DNA of 64,000 nucleotides from UKL13-2 sp043744255 (GTDB taxonomy: Bacteria > Pseudomonadota > Gammaproteobacteria > Burkholderiales > Usitatibacteraceae), in assembly GCA_043744255.1 (NCBI GenBank), contig JAYTVA010000041.1, forward strand, positions 1-64,000, written 5' to 3'. The position numbers were made by a program, and so were the translations under genes. Below the pieces are notes generated by a model that worked only from the letters and a program-made list of their open reading frames with translations, did not search any database and was not told the origin of the DNA. Below are positions 26,233 to 34,583 of this stretch, piece by piece (the first letter of the stretch is position 1; every line of letters starts with the position of its first letter).

Positions 26233-27144
26233 TCATTTGTCTCTCACCACTCCCGTTGCGGCGATGATTTGCTTAACGACCGCGCGCCCTGCGTCCGTCC
26301 ACGGCGCAATCAACTCAAAATGCCCGGCGTCATCTAGCGTCACGAGCTTGACGACTTCATTTTTTTCTTTCGCACGCTCGCGGTAGCGCAGCGCATGGGC
26401 GGGCGCAACGATGCCGTCGTATACGCCGCTGATGAGCGTTTGCGGCACGCCAAGTGGTAGCAACGGCACGAGTGAGGTGTCGCGATACGCCGCTTCGCCG
26501 CGCGTTTTGCTGTCGATGAGTTTGTCTACGGTGTCGCTCCCACACGCATGTGCGGAGGCGACACGCGCATAGGCGAGATCGGGTAGCGCGGCGATGCCGA
26601 CGCTTGCGCGGATAGTAAGAAGATCATTTTGGTAGAGCGGGCTGTCCGGCGGCAGCTTTGGGCGTGCGGCGAGCCAGAGTGCGAGGTGCCCGCCTGCGGA
26701 GTGGCCGGTGGCGACGATGCGATTGAGATCGAGCGCGTGTTTGGGCGCAAGTTCGCGGAGTTTTTCAGCAGCGCTGATGACATCGCGAAACGTGTCGGGG
26801 TAGGGCGAAAAGTTTTCCGCTTTGGTGCCGATGCGCCGGTAGGTGATGCTCCATACCGCGAGGCCTTCGTTGCGCAAGGCGTCAGCGAGGAACGCGACGA
26901 GTTCCGGCCCCGGTAGATCGGCGCGCCAGCATCCGCCGTGGATGAGGATGACGATGGGGGCGGGGGTTGTTGATTTTTTCGGCAGCCACAATTCACCGTA
27001 CTGGTCAGCGTGGCTGCCGTAGGAAATTTTGTGATCAGGGACGGGGCGCTCGGCGCGGGTGAGGATGTCCTTGAAGGTGAGCATTTGCGCGTGGGCGGTC
27101 ATCGGTGGGATGAGAAGTGCAAGTAGAAAGAGCCAGCGGGTCAT
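26233..27144 (-). CDS. Exported alpha/beta hydrolase (esterase/lipase family)
   Basis: A 303-residue protein with a signal peptide (TRWLFLLALLIPPMTAHAQ). It has the oxyanion-hole motif LIHGGCWRADL, the nucleophile elbow VATGHSAGGHLALW, and a C-terminal acid/His pair in SGVYDGIVAP and DDAGHFELIAPW. These fit the carboxylesterase/BD-FAE-like group of alpha/beta hydrolases, probably acting in the periplasm. I use the ATG at 27144 because it starts the signal peptide; the open frame extends upstream without meaning. It is 19 bases downstream of the persulfide dioxygenase gene, so it may share its transcript. Confidence 0.88.
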   Translation of the reverse strand: MTRWLFLLALLIPPMTAHAQMLTFKDILTRAERPVPDHKISYGSHADQYGELWLPKKSTTPAPIVILIHGGCWRADLPGPELVAFLADALRNEGLAVWSITYRRIGTKAENFSPYPDTFRDVISAAEKLRELAPKHALDLNRIVATGHSAGGHLALWLAARPKLPPDSPLYQNDLLTIRASVGIAALPDLAYARVASAHACGSDTVDKLIDSKTRGEAAYRDTSLVPLLPLGVPQTLISGVYDGIVAPAHALRYRERAKEKNEVVKLVTLDDAGHFELIAPWTDAGRAVVKQIIAATGVVRDK

Positions 27145-27163
27145 GGTGCAGCGGGCCTCTGTC

Positions 27164-28261
27164 CTAGCCCTGCACCCAAGGAAACCCTGCATGCCGCCAG
27201 CCATTACGTTTACCGCGTTGCTGGTGCGCGTCCGGATCGCCTTCGAAGCCCTCCAAGATGTTGTAGGCGCTGTAGCCGAGCGCGGTAGCGGCACGCGCGG
27301 CACCGATGGAGCGCACGCCGGATCGGCAGAGAAATAATGCGGGCTTGTCGTTCGGAACGAGGGCCAGTAGCGCGCGATCAAAATCGGGATTGATCGTCAT
27401 GCCAGGGTAGAGCTTCCATGGGATGCAAGGCGTGTTCGGCACGCGACCTACCCAGTCGATTTCGGCTTGGGTGCGCACGTCGATCATCACGGCCTCGCCG
27501 CGCTGCCACCACGCATGGGCGAGCGCGAGTGGGATGTCACCCGCGTAGCCCGGCTGTGGGCGAATCGCGTCGTGGTCAGCCGCGCCGAGTCGCTGATTTG
27601 CGGGCACGGCGGTTGCGAGCAATTTCGGAGGCGGCAAGTTGAGCCCTTGCATGATCTGGATGAACTCGGCTTTGCTTTTTCCGGCGAGGCGTGGGTTGCT
27701 GCGCTTTTCGTCGCCGATGGTTGATGCTGTGCGGCCCTTGTAGTCGTGGGCAGGCAGCACGCGCGTGGTGTCGGGTAGCGTGAATAGTTTTTGCGTGATG
27801 CTGTCGTACATCGCGTCGGCGCTGCCGGACTGAAAATCAGTGCGGCCACATCCGCCGATCAAGAGGGTGTCGCCGGTCAGCGCGGCATCGCCCCACAGAA
27901 AACACATACTGCCCGCCGTATGGCCAGGCGTGTGTATGGCGCGGATGGTGCCGGTGCCGAGTGGCAGCGTGTCGCTGTCGCTGAGCTGCACATCGGCCGC
28001 TGCGATGCCGCAGTGCGCGGGCGCGGCGGTACGTGCACCCGTGCGCGCAGCGATGGCTCCCGCCGCAGTCACATGATCTGCGTGCGCATGGGTCTCGATG
28101 ATCCATTTCAAATTGAGGCCGCGCTCCTTGATCGCGGCCAAATCCCGCTCGATGTGGGTATCGACGGGATCGACAATCGCGGCGTCACCAGACGCGGCAT
28201 CGACGAGGATGTAGGTAAACGTGCTCGATTGCGGGTCGAATAGCTGAATGATCTCGTTCAT
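27164..28261 (-). CDS. Persulfide dioxygenase-rhodanese fusion
   Basis: The 365-residue protein joins an ETHE1-like metallo-beta-lactamase domain (ETHAHADH at 56-63, HTPGHTAGSMCFLW, GDTLLIGGCGRTDF) to a C-terminal rhodanese domain with the catalytic loop CRSGVR at 312-317. Such fusions oxidise glutathione persulfide to sulfite and exchange sulfane sulfur with thiosulfate. GAGGTC precedes the ATG at 28261. It is 8 bases after a CsoR-family repressor gene and divergent from two YeeE/YedE genes, forming a sulfide-detoxification unit. Confidence 0.94.
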   Translation of the reverse strand: MNEIIQLFDPQSSTFTYILVDAASGDAAIVDPVDTHIERDLAAIKERGLNLKWIIETHAHADHVTAAGAIAARTGARTAAPAHCGIAAADVQLSDSDTLPLGTGTIRAIHTPGHTAGSMCFLWGDAALTGDTLLIGGCGRTDFQSGSADAMYDSITQKLFTLPDTTRVLPAHDYKGRTASTIGDEKRSNPRLAGKSKAEFIQIMQGLNLPPPKLLATAVPANQRLGAADHDAIRPQPGYAGDIPLALAHAWWQRGEAVMIDVRTQAEIDWVGRVPNTPCIPWKLYPGMTINPDFDRALLALVPNDKPALFLCRSGVRSIGAARAATALGYSAYNILEGFEGDPDAHQQRGKRNGWRHAGFPWVQG

Positions 28262-28269
28262 GTTTGACC

Positions 28270-28539
28270 TCACGCAAAACGAATAAGCAATTGTGAAACA
28301 TATTCGCCACGCGCAGCGGGCGTTTTGAATTTGCTGGGGTCATCTTGCTCCAGCACGCAGCCAACCATGGCGAAGAATGTTTTATCGAGCGCTTTGCGGC
28401 TGGCGGCGAGTTGCTGGGCGATTTTTTCGCAGTCGGCATCGGTGTCAATCAGCCCCTGAATGCCGCGCAACTGGCCTTCGACGCGCTTGAGGCGCAGGAT
28501 CAAGGCGCGTTTTTTTTCGGCGGATCTGAGTTTGTTCAC
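28270..28539 (-). CDS. CsoR/FrmR-family regulator, probably persulfide-sensing
   Basis: An 89-residue all-helical repressor with the family core LKRVEGQLRGIQGLID...CEKIAQQLAASRKAL. Cys37 is in the conserved first position. A second Cys61 lies in MVGCVLEQ where copper- or formaldehyde-sensing members would have His nearby, and no CsoR-type His-Cys pair follows. Two cysteines without the histidine, beside a persulfide dioxygenase, suggest thiol/persulfide sensing as in CstR; the spacing (24) differs from CstR, so this is inference. The start is GTG at 28539. Confidence 0.85.
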   Translation of the reverse strand: MNKLRSAEKKRALILRLKRVEGQLRGIQGLIDTDADCEKIAQQLAASRKALDKTFFAMVGCVLEQDDPSKFKTPAARGEYVSQLLIRFA

Positions 28540-28549
28540 GTCGGCTCAC

Positions 28550-28600
28550 TTGTCAATACTCGATGGTTCACAGTATACTGCCGGGAGTATATATTTTCAA
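28550..28600. promoter_or_regulatory. Divergent overlapping promoters with CsoR-type operator
   Basis: Plus strand: TTGTCA (28550-28555), 18 bases, TATACT (28574-28579). Minus strand: TTGAAA (28600-28595), 17 bases, TATACT (28577-28572). The -10 boxes overlap in the palindrome CAGTATACTG. Covering them is TATACT-GCCGGG-AGTATA (28574-28591), which has the TACT-(G/C)6-AGTA layout known for RcnR/CsoR operators. One bound tetramer would shut both transcripts. Confidence 0.75.
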
Positions 28601-28611
28601 GGAGCGTCTTC

Positions 28612-29052
28612 ATGGCAGTCAATTGGCATTTTGCAGACCAAGCGCCGTTTCTCGCGGCGGCGGGCGGTGGCGTTTTGATTGGCCTTTCCGCCGTGTTGCT
28701 GATGTGGTTCTTTGGGCGGATCGCAGGCATTAGCGGTATCGCGTCCGGACTCATGAGCCCCGCAGGGCGTGGAAATTTCGGCTGGCGCATCGCGTTTATC
28801 GGTGGCCTCGTTGCTGCTGGGTTTTTGTTGAAACCCTTCGCATCGACGACCGCGTTGCCGATAACGTCGCCTGTGATGCTGGCAGTCGCGGGCTTGCTGG
28901 TCGGCTTCGGCAGCGTGTTGGGTTCGGGGTGTACCAGCGGTCACGGCGTATGCGGACTGGGGCGGCGCTCAGTGCGATCACTCGCGGCGACTTGTGTATT
29001 CATGGGTGCGGCGTTCGTTACCGTGTTTTTGTTGCGTCACGTCCTTAAATAG
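28612..29052 (+). CDS. YeeE/YedE-family sulfur transport protein (first half-size copy)
   Basis: A 146-residue membrane protein with four hydrophobic segments and the family signature GSGCTSGHGVCGLGRRS with its conserved cysteines. YeeE/YedE proteins import thiosulfate or sulfane sulfur; short paired copies are called PmpA/PmpB in some bacteria. AAGGAG lies upstream of the ATG at 28612. The second copy follows 10 bases later, so the pair probably builds one channel. Confidence 0.9.
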   Translation: MAVNWHFADQAPFLAAAGGGVLIGLSAVLLMWFFGRIAGISGIASGLMSPAGRGNFGWRIAFIGGLVAAGFLLKPFASTTALPITSPVMLAVAGLLVGFGSVLGSGCTSGHGVCGLGRRSVRSLAATCVFMGAAFVTVFLLRHVLK

Positions 29053-29062
29053 AGAGGTCACG

Positions 29063-29467
29063 ATGAACCTATTTGTTGCGGTCTTGATTGGTGCCGTGTT
29101 TGGTGCCGGATTGATGATTTCTGGCATGAGCAACCCAGCAAACGTGTTGAATTTTCTTGATCTCGCGGGCAAGTGGGATGCCCGGCTCGCGTTTGTGATG
29201 GGCGGTGCGGTGATGGTGACCGCAGTCGGGTTTCCGCTCCTCATGCGGCGAGTAAAGCCTCTGCTTGCGGATAAATTCAACTGGCCAACGGCGAACGCCA
29301 TCGACAAAAAATTATTGCTGGGCGCGAGTCTGTTTGGCGTGGGCTGGGGGCTGGCCGGTTACTGCCCAGGCCCCGCAATCGCTAGTGTTGGCGCGGGCTC
29401 CGGCGATATGCTCATCTTCATTCCCGCCTTGGTATTGGGCATGTGGGTCGCCACCAAATTTCGCTAG
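29063..29467 (+). CDS. YeeE/YedE-family sulfur transport protein (second half-size copy)
   Basis: A 134-residue membrane protein with FGAGLMISGMSNPANVLNFLDLAGKWD, split by family variation, and the signature GVGWGLAGYCPGPAIAS with the conserved Cys. Together with the preceding copy it resembles the two halves of full-length YeeE. GAGAGG lies just before the ATG at 29063. It is cotranscribed with the first copy under the persulfide-responsive promoter. Confidence 0.9.
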   Translation: MNLFVAVLIGAVFGAGLMISGMSNPANVLNFLDLAGKWDARLAFVMGGAVMVTAVGFPLLMRRVKPLLADKFNWPTANAIDKKLLLGASLFGVGWGLAGYCPGPAIASVGAGSGDMLIFIPALVLGMWVATKFR

Positions 29468-29479
29468 AGCCCGTTCATC

Positions 29480-29923
29480 ATGACACCCCAAAAAATTCAA
29501 ACGTGGCTGCGATCTATCAACCAACAACCCGGCTATGAGATTTTGCTGGTGCAAACCGTGCGCAATGCGCTGATGGGTGCCAGTGTGGTCGCTTCGACTT
29601 CGTTGGTCGCTATCATCGGGGTGATTACCGTGGCACGCGCGTTTCCAAGTGGCGCGCCCGGCCTCCAGTACGCGCATTGGGTCATCAATGCCGCCAGCGT
29701 TGTGCTCGCGTTCGCCCTAACCGAATCGTTGCTGGCATTGCGCACGTTGTCTCGTGCGGGCTTTGGGTCGGTTGCGGGCAACACCACCGACGCTGGAACC
29801 AGTGAACCCGAGAGTTACTCGCGCGAATTGGCGGGGGCGTTGCGGCAGCTCGGTCGCGCGGCCGTCGGCTTGTCGGTTGGCATGGCACTGGCCGTGCTCG
29901 GCGGAATTATGTTTGCGTGGTGA
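29480..29923 (+). CDS. Uncharacterised integral membrane protein (possibly DUF599-like)
   Basis: A 147-residue protein with three or four hydrophobic segments: ALMGASVVASTSLVAIIGVITVA, HWVINAASVVLAFALTESLLAL and a C-terminal AAVGLSVGMALAVLGGIMFAW. The string LLVQTVRNALMGASVVASTS recalls DUF599 proteins, which is a weak resemblance. It lies 12 bases after the second YeeE gene and so may belong to the sulfur operon. Its 3' end overlaps the convergent ABC ATPase gene by 17 bases. Confidence 0.65.
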   Translation: MTPQKIQTWLRSINQQPGYEILLVQTVRNALMGASVVASTSLVAIIGVITVARAFPSGAPGLQYAHWVINAASVVLAFALTESLLALRTLSRAGFGSVAGNTTDAGTSEPESYSRELAGALRQLGRAAVGLSVGMALAVLGGIMFAW

Positions 29924-30689
29924 CGCGCGAAACCGTCGTGACCACACCGCTACCGTACGGTACAAGCTGGACTGGGACATCGTAGAGCGCGGTGAGCGCT
30001 GGCGCGGTGACCACTTCTTGCGTGATGCCAAGCGCGACGCGCCCACCGGGCATCAACATCAGCGTGCGATCAGCAATGCGTAACGCGTGGTCAGGTGCGT
30101 GGGTCGTGAAGATGATGCTTTTGCCACGCGCCTTTAGTTTTGCGATCTCATCGAGCAATAAATACTGATTGCCAAAATCGAGGTTGGCGGTGGGTTCGTC
30201 CATCAATATGATCGGCGACTCTGCGGCCAGCGCGCGTGCGATCAGCACCAGTTGTTTTTCGCCGCCAGAGAGTTCATCAAAATTTCGCTCAGCGAATTCC
30301 GCGAGATTCATTTCATCTAACGCCGCCAACGCGATCTCACGATCCTTCTGCTGGGGCTGCGCATACCACGCCAGATGCGCGGCACGCGCCATCTCCACGA
30401 CATCAATAACGCGCAGGCCAGATTGCGCGGTTCCCGCCTGCGGCACATACGCGATCTCACGCGCAAGCGCAGCGGGCAGCCATTCGGCCACGGGCTTGTG
30501 ATGCAATTTGGCAACGCCGGCCAGAGGCGCGAGCAGCCCGAGCAGTGTTCGAAACAAGGTGGTCTTGCCGCTACCGTTCTGTCCGAGTATGGCAACCGCT
30601 TCGCTCGGCGCGAGTGTGAATGTGATGTCGCGCGCGAGCGCCCGTCCCGCGTAGCCGATGGTGAGTTGTTGAACTGCCAGGGCGCTCAT
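29907..30689 (-). CDS. ABC transporter ATPase, FecE/BtuD type
   Basis: The 260-residue ATPase has Walker A GQNGSGKT, the Q-loop YVPQAG, signature LSGGEKQLVLIARALA and Walker B IILMDEPTANLD. Overall it matches the iron-siderophore/cobalamin importer ATPases. It overlaps the FecCD permease gene as ATGA. No periplasmic binding protein is adjacent, so the pair must use one encoded elsewhere. The cargo (heme, siderophore, cobalamin or another metal complex) cannot be decided. Confidence 0.9.
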   Translation of the reverse strand: MSALAVQQLTIGYAGRALARDITFTLAPSEAVAILGQNGSGKTTLFRTLLGLLAPLAGVAKLHHKPVAEWLPAALAREIAYVPQAGTAQSGLRVIDVVEMARAAHLAWYAQPQQKDREIALAALDEMNLAEFAERNFDELSGGEKQLVLIARALAAESPIILMDEPTANLDFGNQYLLLDEIAKLKARGKSIIFTTHAPDHALRIADRTLMLMPGGRVALGITQEVVTAPALTALYDVPVQLVPYGSGVVTTVSRVTTQT

Positions 30690-31789
30690 GTGCGTCGCCG
30701 AAACGTAACGGCCATCAACGCGATGAACGCGGGCGCGCCGAGTAACGCCGTGAGCACACCGGGCGGAATTTCGGTGGGGGCGAGGGTCCGTGCGATCGTG
30801 TCGATCAATAGCATGAACGTCCCGCCGACCAACATCGAGAGCGGTAGCAATCGCGAGAATTCAGCACCGATGAGCAGACGAATGGCGTGTGGAATCACCA
30901 GTCCTACCCAGCCGATGATGCCGCAAATGGCGACGGCGGCGGCGGTCATCAATGTGGCGGCGACGATCACGATAGCGCGTGTGCCGCGTACATCAAGACC
31001 GAGCGTGCGCGCTTCGTCGTCTGGTAGCGCCAAAAGATTGATGCGCCAGCGCAGCAAAAATAGCGGCACCGCGGCGATTGCGATGATCGTACTTGCGACT
31101 ATCGTTTCGCGCGCGGACACGCTGGCAAAACTACCGAGCAGCCAGTAGGTGATGGCCGGTAGTTTGTTGAATGGATCAGCTAAGTATTTCGTCAACGCGA
31201 TGCCCGCACCGAGGAGCGACGCGACCACTACCCCCATCAAAACCAGCGCCAGTATTGGGTCTTCGGCACGCAGGCGATGGCTCAACGCAAAGATCACAGC
31301 GACGGCGGCGAGCCCACCGGCAAAGGCAAGGCTTTGCGTGGCGAGCCACGGCAAACCCAAAAAAATACCGACGACGGCACCGAGCGCAGCGCCACTCGAT
31401 ACCCCCAGAATGTCTGGCGACACGAGCGGGTTGCGGAACAAATACTGATACGCAGCACCCGCTGCCGCGAGCGCTGCACCAACGACGAACGCGGCGATGA
31501 TGCGTGGCAAACGGATCTCGAACAACACCACGTCGGCGTTCGGGATCGTGATATTGCCGCCGCCAACCAAGCGCGCCAGCACATCGCCGAATGGAATGGC
31601 GAACTGGCCAGCCGAGAGCGCCCAAAGTACGATGAGAATGAGGAGAACGAGCGTGGACAGCCACGCTAGGCGGTATGTGGTGCGATGTGTGGTGCGAGTT
31701 GATTTCACGCCGGCAAGTATAGTGGTCGTCGCGAACGTACTCTCGGCCGTTAGTTGCGTTTCCTTCGTGCGCAGTGTTGCGGCTGCCAC
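30686..31789 (-). CDS. ABC transporter permease, FecCD/BtuC type
   Basis: A 367-residue membrane protein with the family blocks RLPRIIAAFVVGAALAAAGAAYQ, NPLVSPDILGVSSGAALGA, ITYWLLGSFA, GWVGLVIPHAIRLLIG and EIPPGVLTALLGAPAFIAL. About ten hydrophobic stretches follow a 40-residue polar N-terminus. The start is taken as GTG at 31789; a start further in would trim only the polar tail. It is divergent from tupA with a gap of just 28 bases, so the two promoters must overlap the coding ends. Confidence 0.92.
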   Translation of the reverse strand: MAAATLRTKETQLTAESTFATTTILAGVKSTRTTHRTTYRLAWLSTLVLLILIVLWALSAGQFAIPFGDVLARLVGGGNITIPNADVVLFEIRLPRIIAAFVVGAALAAAGAAYQYLFRNPLVSPDILGVSSGAALGAVVGIFLGLPWLATQSLAFAGGLAAVAVIFALSHRLRAEDPILALVLMGVVVASLLGAGIALTKYLADPFNKLPAITYWLLGSFASVSARETIVASTIIAIAAVPLFLLRWRINLLALPDDEARTLGLDVRGTRAIVIVAATLMTAAAVAICGIIGWVGLVIPHAIRLLIGAEFSRLLPLSMLVGGTFMLLIDTIARTLAPTEIPPGVLTALLGAPAFIALMAVTFRRRT

Positions 31790-31817
31790 CCGCTACAATT
31801 CACGCTCTTGAAAATCT

Positions 31818-32639
31818 ATGCGCCTATTTGTGACCCGTCGTCTTCTGATTGTTATGTTCGGACTGTTGTTCGCAGCCAGCGCACATGCGGGCAGCGAGCT
31901 TCGGCTCGCGACCACCACCAGCACCGAGGCTTCTGGGCTGCTCACGGTTTTGTTGCCAAAGTTCGAGCGTGAAACCGGGATTCGCGTACGCGTGATTTCG
32001 GTCGGCACCGGGCAAGCGCTCAAGCTCGGTGAACGCGGTGACGTGGATGTCGTGTTGGTGCATTCGCGTCCCGACGAAGATAAATTTATGGCGGCGGGCT
32101 ACGGTAGCGTGCGGCTTGACGTGATGTACAACGATTTCATCATCGTCGGGCCGAGCAAAGATCCGGCAAAGATTCGCGACCTCAAGGTTGCGGCGCCCGC
32201 TCTCAAGGCGATTGCCAAATCACACTCGCGCTTCATTTCGCGTGGCGACGATTCTGGAACGCACAAAAAAGAACTGGCGCTCTGGCGCGATGTTGGCATC
32301 ACGCCGCGCGGTGGTTGGTACGTGCAGGCGGGGCAGGGGATGGGCGAGGTGTTGACGATGGCCGGCAATATGCAGGCGTATACGCTGAGTGATCGCGGCA
32401 CGTTCTTGGCGTACAAGGGCCGCGCGAGTCTCGATGTCATCGTCTCGCAGGTGCCGGGGCTATTTAATCCTTATGGCGTGATGCCGGTAAACCCAGCGAA
32501 ACATCCGCATGTCCATCACGAGGCTGCGACAAAATTTGCCGAGTGGCTGGTGTCGGCGAGCGGGCAGGCGGCGATTCGTTCCTTGAAAGTAGACGGGCAA
32601 TCGTTGTTCACGCCGGGCGCGCCGCCCGCTGGCCGTTGA
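31818..32639 (+). CDS. tupA: Tungstate ABC transporter substrate-binding protein
   Basis: The 273-residue protein has a signal peptide (LLIVMFGLLFAASAHA) and the TupA start of the mature protein, RLATTTSTEASGLLTVLLPKF, which holds the TTTS oxyanion-binding motif. Further blocks are GDVDVVLVHSRPDEDKF, ISRGDDSGTHKKE and WYVQAGQGMGEVL. TupA binds tungstate with high selectivity over molybdate. It leads tupA-tupB-tupC and implies that the organism uses a tungsten or molybdenum enzyme. Confidence 0.95.
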   Translation: MRLFVTRRLLIVMFGLLFAASAHAGSELRLATTTSTEASGLLTVLLPKFERETGIRVRVISVGTGQALKLGERGDVDVVLVHSRPDEDKFMAAGYGSVRLDVMYNDFIIVGPSKDPAKIRDLKVAAPALKAIAKSHSRFISRGDDSGTHKKELALWRDVGITPRGGWYVQAGQGMGEVLTMAGNMQAYTLSDRGTFLAYKGRASLDVIVSQVPGLFNPYGVMPVNPAKHPHVHHEAATKFAEWLVSASGQAAIRSLKVDGQSLFTPGAPPAGR

Positions 32640-32649
32640 GCGCGGCACG

Positions 32650-33345
32650 ATGGAATTGACAGGCGCGATTGGCGAGGCTTTTCGACTGCTGTTTGCGTTC
32701 GACGCGAATCTGTGGGGCGTGATTTGGGTATCGCTGAAGGTGTCGCTGCTCGCACTGCTGATCGCGGCACCTTTCGCGATTGCGCTGGGATTTCTCCTTG
32801 CCACCGTGCCGTTTCGCGGACGCCGTGCGGCGGTGATCGTGCTGCAAAGTTTTCTATCGTTTCCGACCGTAGTCGTCGGCCTTGTGTTGTACGTGCTGCT
32901 CGCGCGCAGCGGCCCGCTCGGCCATTTTGGTTTGTTGTACACGCAAGAAGCGATGATCGCAGGACAGGCGCTGATCGCGTTTCCGGTGCTGGCAGCATTT
33001 ACGCTGTCCGCCGTGCAAGGTGCCGATCGGGTGGTGCGCGAAACCGCGTTGTCGCTCGGCGCAACGCGTGGGCACGCGGCGCTGACGACACTCTACGAAG
33101 TGCGCTTCGCAGTCATGGCCGGCATCTTTAACGGCTTTGGCCGGGTCATTTCCGAGGTCGGCTGCGCGATGATGGTGGGTGGCAATATCGCGGGGTTGAC
33201 GCGGAATATTCCCACCGCGATCTCACTCGAAACCGCCAAGGGCGAATTCGCACAGGGCATCGCGCTGGGGATGGTGTTGATCGTTTTGGCCCTCGCCATC
33301 AACGCCGCGTTGAATTTTTTTCAGGGCGAAGGTGGCATGAAATGA
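32650..33345 (+). CDS. tupB: Tungstate ABC transporter permease
   Basis: A 231-residue permease with five or six hydrophobic segments. The EAA loop reads ETALSLGATRGHAALTTLYE, and the later GFGRVISEVGCAMMVGGNIAGLTRN is typical of TupB and its relatives. It lies 10 bases after tupA, and its stop overlaps the tupC start as ATGA. Confidence 0.93.
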   Translation: MELTGAIGEAFRLLFAFDANLWGVIWVSLKVSLLALLIAAPFAIALGFLLATVPFRGRRAAVIVLQSFLSFPTVVVGLVLYVLLARSGPLGHFGLLYTQEAMIAGQALIAFPVLAAFTLSAVQGADRVVRETALSLGATRGHAALTTLYEVRFAVMAGIFNGFGRVISEVGCAMMVGGNIAGLTRNIPTAISLETAKGEFAQGIALGMVLIVLALAINAALNFFQGEGGMK

Positions 33346-33989
33346 GCGCGCTGCTCAAAATAGGCGCGCTCCACAAGAAATTCGGCGACCGCGTATTGCT
33401 CGATATTCGCGACCTCAGTTTGGACGCTGGAAAAATCTATGCACTCACCGGCGACAATGGCAGCGGCAAGTCAACTCTGCTGCGCGTCCTCGCTGGGCTG
33501 GAGCCGGCAAATGAATTGCGGTTTGATTTTGCCGGTATGAATATCGATGGCGCGCGCTATCCCGAGGGGCTGCGCCGCGAAATTATCTACGTGCATCAGC
33601 ATCCGTATCTGTTCAACACGAGCGTGGCGGGCAATATTGACTACGGCCTGAAGACGCGCGGTGTTGATGCGGGCGCGCGTGCCCAGTTGTGTGCCGAGGC
33701 GATTGAGTGGGCTGGCCTCGCGCGCGTGGTCAGCGTGCCGCCGAAACGATTGTCGGGTGGGGAAAAACAAAAAGTGGCACTCGCGCGCGCCAAAGTGCTG
33801 AACCCAAAAGTCTTGTTGGTCGACGAGCCTACTGCCAACTTGGACCGTGGTGCCCGAGAGCAAATCGTGGCGCTGTTACGCGCAACTGCATCCGAAAACA
33901 ATGTGGTCGTCGTTGCCTGTCACGACCGCGAGTTAATCGACCTGCCGGGTGTGGTGGTGCTGCATTTGGAGAACGCGCGGATTGGGTAG
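33342..33989 (+). CDS. tupC: Tungstate ABC transporter ATPase
   Basis: A 215-residue ATPase with Walker A GDNGSGKST at 37-45, Q-loop YVHQHPYLF, signature LSGGEKQKVALARA, Walker B VLLVDEPTANLD and switch His in VACHDREL. It is short and lacks a C-terminal regulatory domain, so uptake is not trans-inhibited through this subunit. It ends the tup operon; a palindromic repeat follows. Confidence 0.94.
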   Translation: MSALLKIGALHKKFGDRVLLDIRDLSLDAGKIYALTGDNGSGKSTLLRVLAGLEPANELRFDFAGMNIDGARYPEGLRREIIYVHQHPYLFNTSVAGNIDYGLKTRGVDAGARAQLCAEAIEWAGLARVVSVPPKRLSGGEKQKVALARAKVLNPKVLLVDEPTANLDRGAREQIVALLRATASENNVVVVACHDRELIDLPGVVVLHLENARIG

Positions 33990-34049
33990 TGGACTTGAAC
34001 GCAACTATTGGCGGGGGGTTTCAAGCATGTTCACCATGCAATCACAGTA

Positions 34050-34173
34050 CACCCCCTCACTACGCTCTCCCCCGGTTCTTCTTATGTTTGGCGCTGCGGA
34101 GCATTGCCCCCTTTTCTAAAGGGGGCAGCATTTCGCGATGCGTCGCGTTGAGACGGCTGGGGGATTTTCGGTG
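34050..34173. repeat. Palindromic repeat of the CCCCCTTT/AAAGGGGG family
   Basis: GCCCCCTTT-N3-AAAGGGGGC (34106-34126) is the same hairpin, inverted, as at 21606-21625. The left flank CCCCCTCACTACGCTCTCCC matches, with two changes, the inverse of 12951-12976 inside the 200-bp element. The right flank GGGGGATTTTCGGTG also matches that element. The segment lies after tupC and before the end of grxD. Confidence 0.75.
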
Positions 34174-34223
34174 ACTCAAGTTGCGGCGCACCACCCTCAA
34201 CGCTGAACGCCCAACTCAAAACA

Positions 34224-34532
34224 TCAACCCTTCAACATTTCCTGCAACTCCCCCGACTGATACATCTCGCGCAAAATATCTGCGCCACCGACAAATTCGC
34301 CATTGACGTAGAGCTGCGGAATGGTCGGCCAGTTGGCGTATTCCTTGATGCCTTGACGGATTTCATCGTCTTGCAACACGTCCACGGTGAACGGCTTATC
34401 GACGCCGCTGGCCTTCAAAATTTGTGTGGCGGATGCCGAAAAGCCGCACTGCGGAAATTGCGGTGAGCCTTTCATGAAAAGCACGACGGGGTGGCCGATG
34501 ACAATTTCGCGGATGCGGTCTTGAGTGTCCAT
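34224..34532 (-). CDS. grxD: Monothiol glutaredoxin Grx4 type
   Basis: A 102-residue CGFS glutaredoxin (Cys29 in QFPQCGFSASA), with VVLFMKGSP and the glutathione-binding IPQLYVNGEFVGGADI. Such proteins carry and deliver [2Fe-2S] clusters. It closes the hemA-prfA-prmC-grxD run, 51 bases after prmC, as in many betaproteobacteria. Confidence 0.96.
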   Translation of the reverse strand: MDTQDRIREIVIGHPVVLFMKGSPQFPQCGFSASATQILKASGVDKPFTVDVLQDDEIRQGIKEYANWPTIPQLYVNGEFVGGADILREMYQSGELQEMLKG

Positions 34533-34583
34533 GTTGAATCCTGAATGAAAGTTGATTGAAGAGCTAATACAAAGTTTAGCGGA

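Noticed and set aside
31790..31817. Cobalamin or other riboswitch before the FecCD gene
   Set aside because: Only 28 bases separate it from tupA, too short for a riboswitch.
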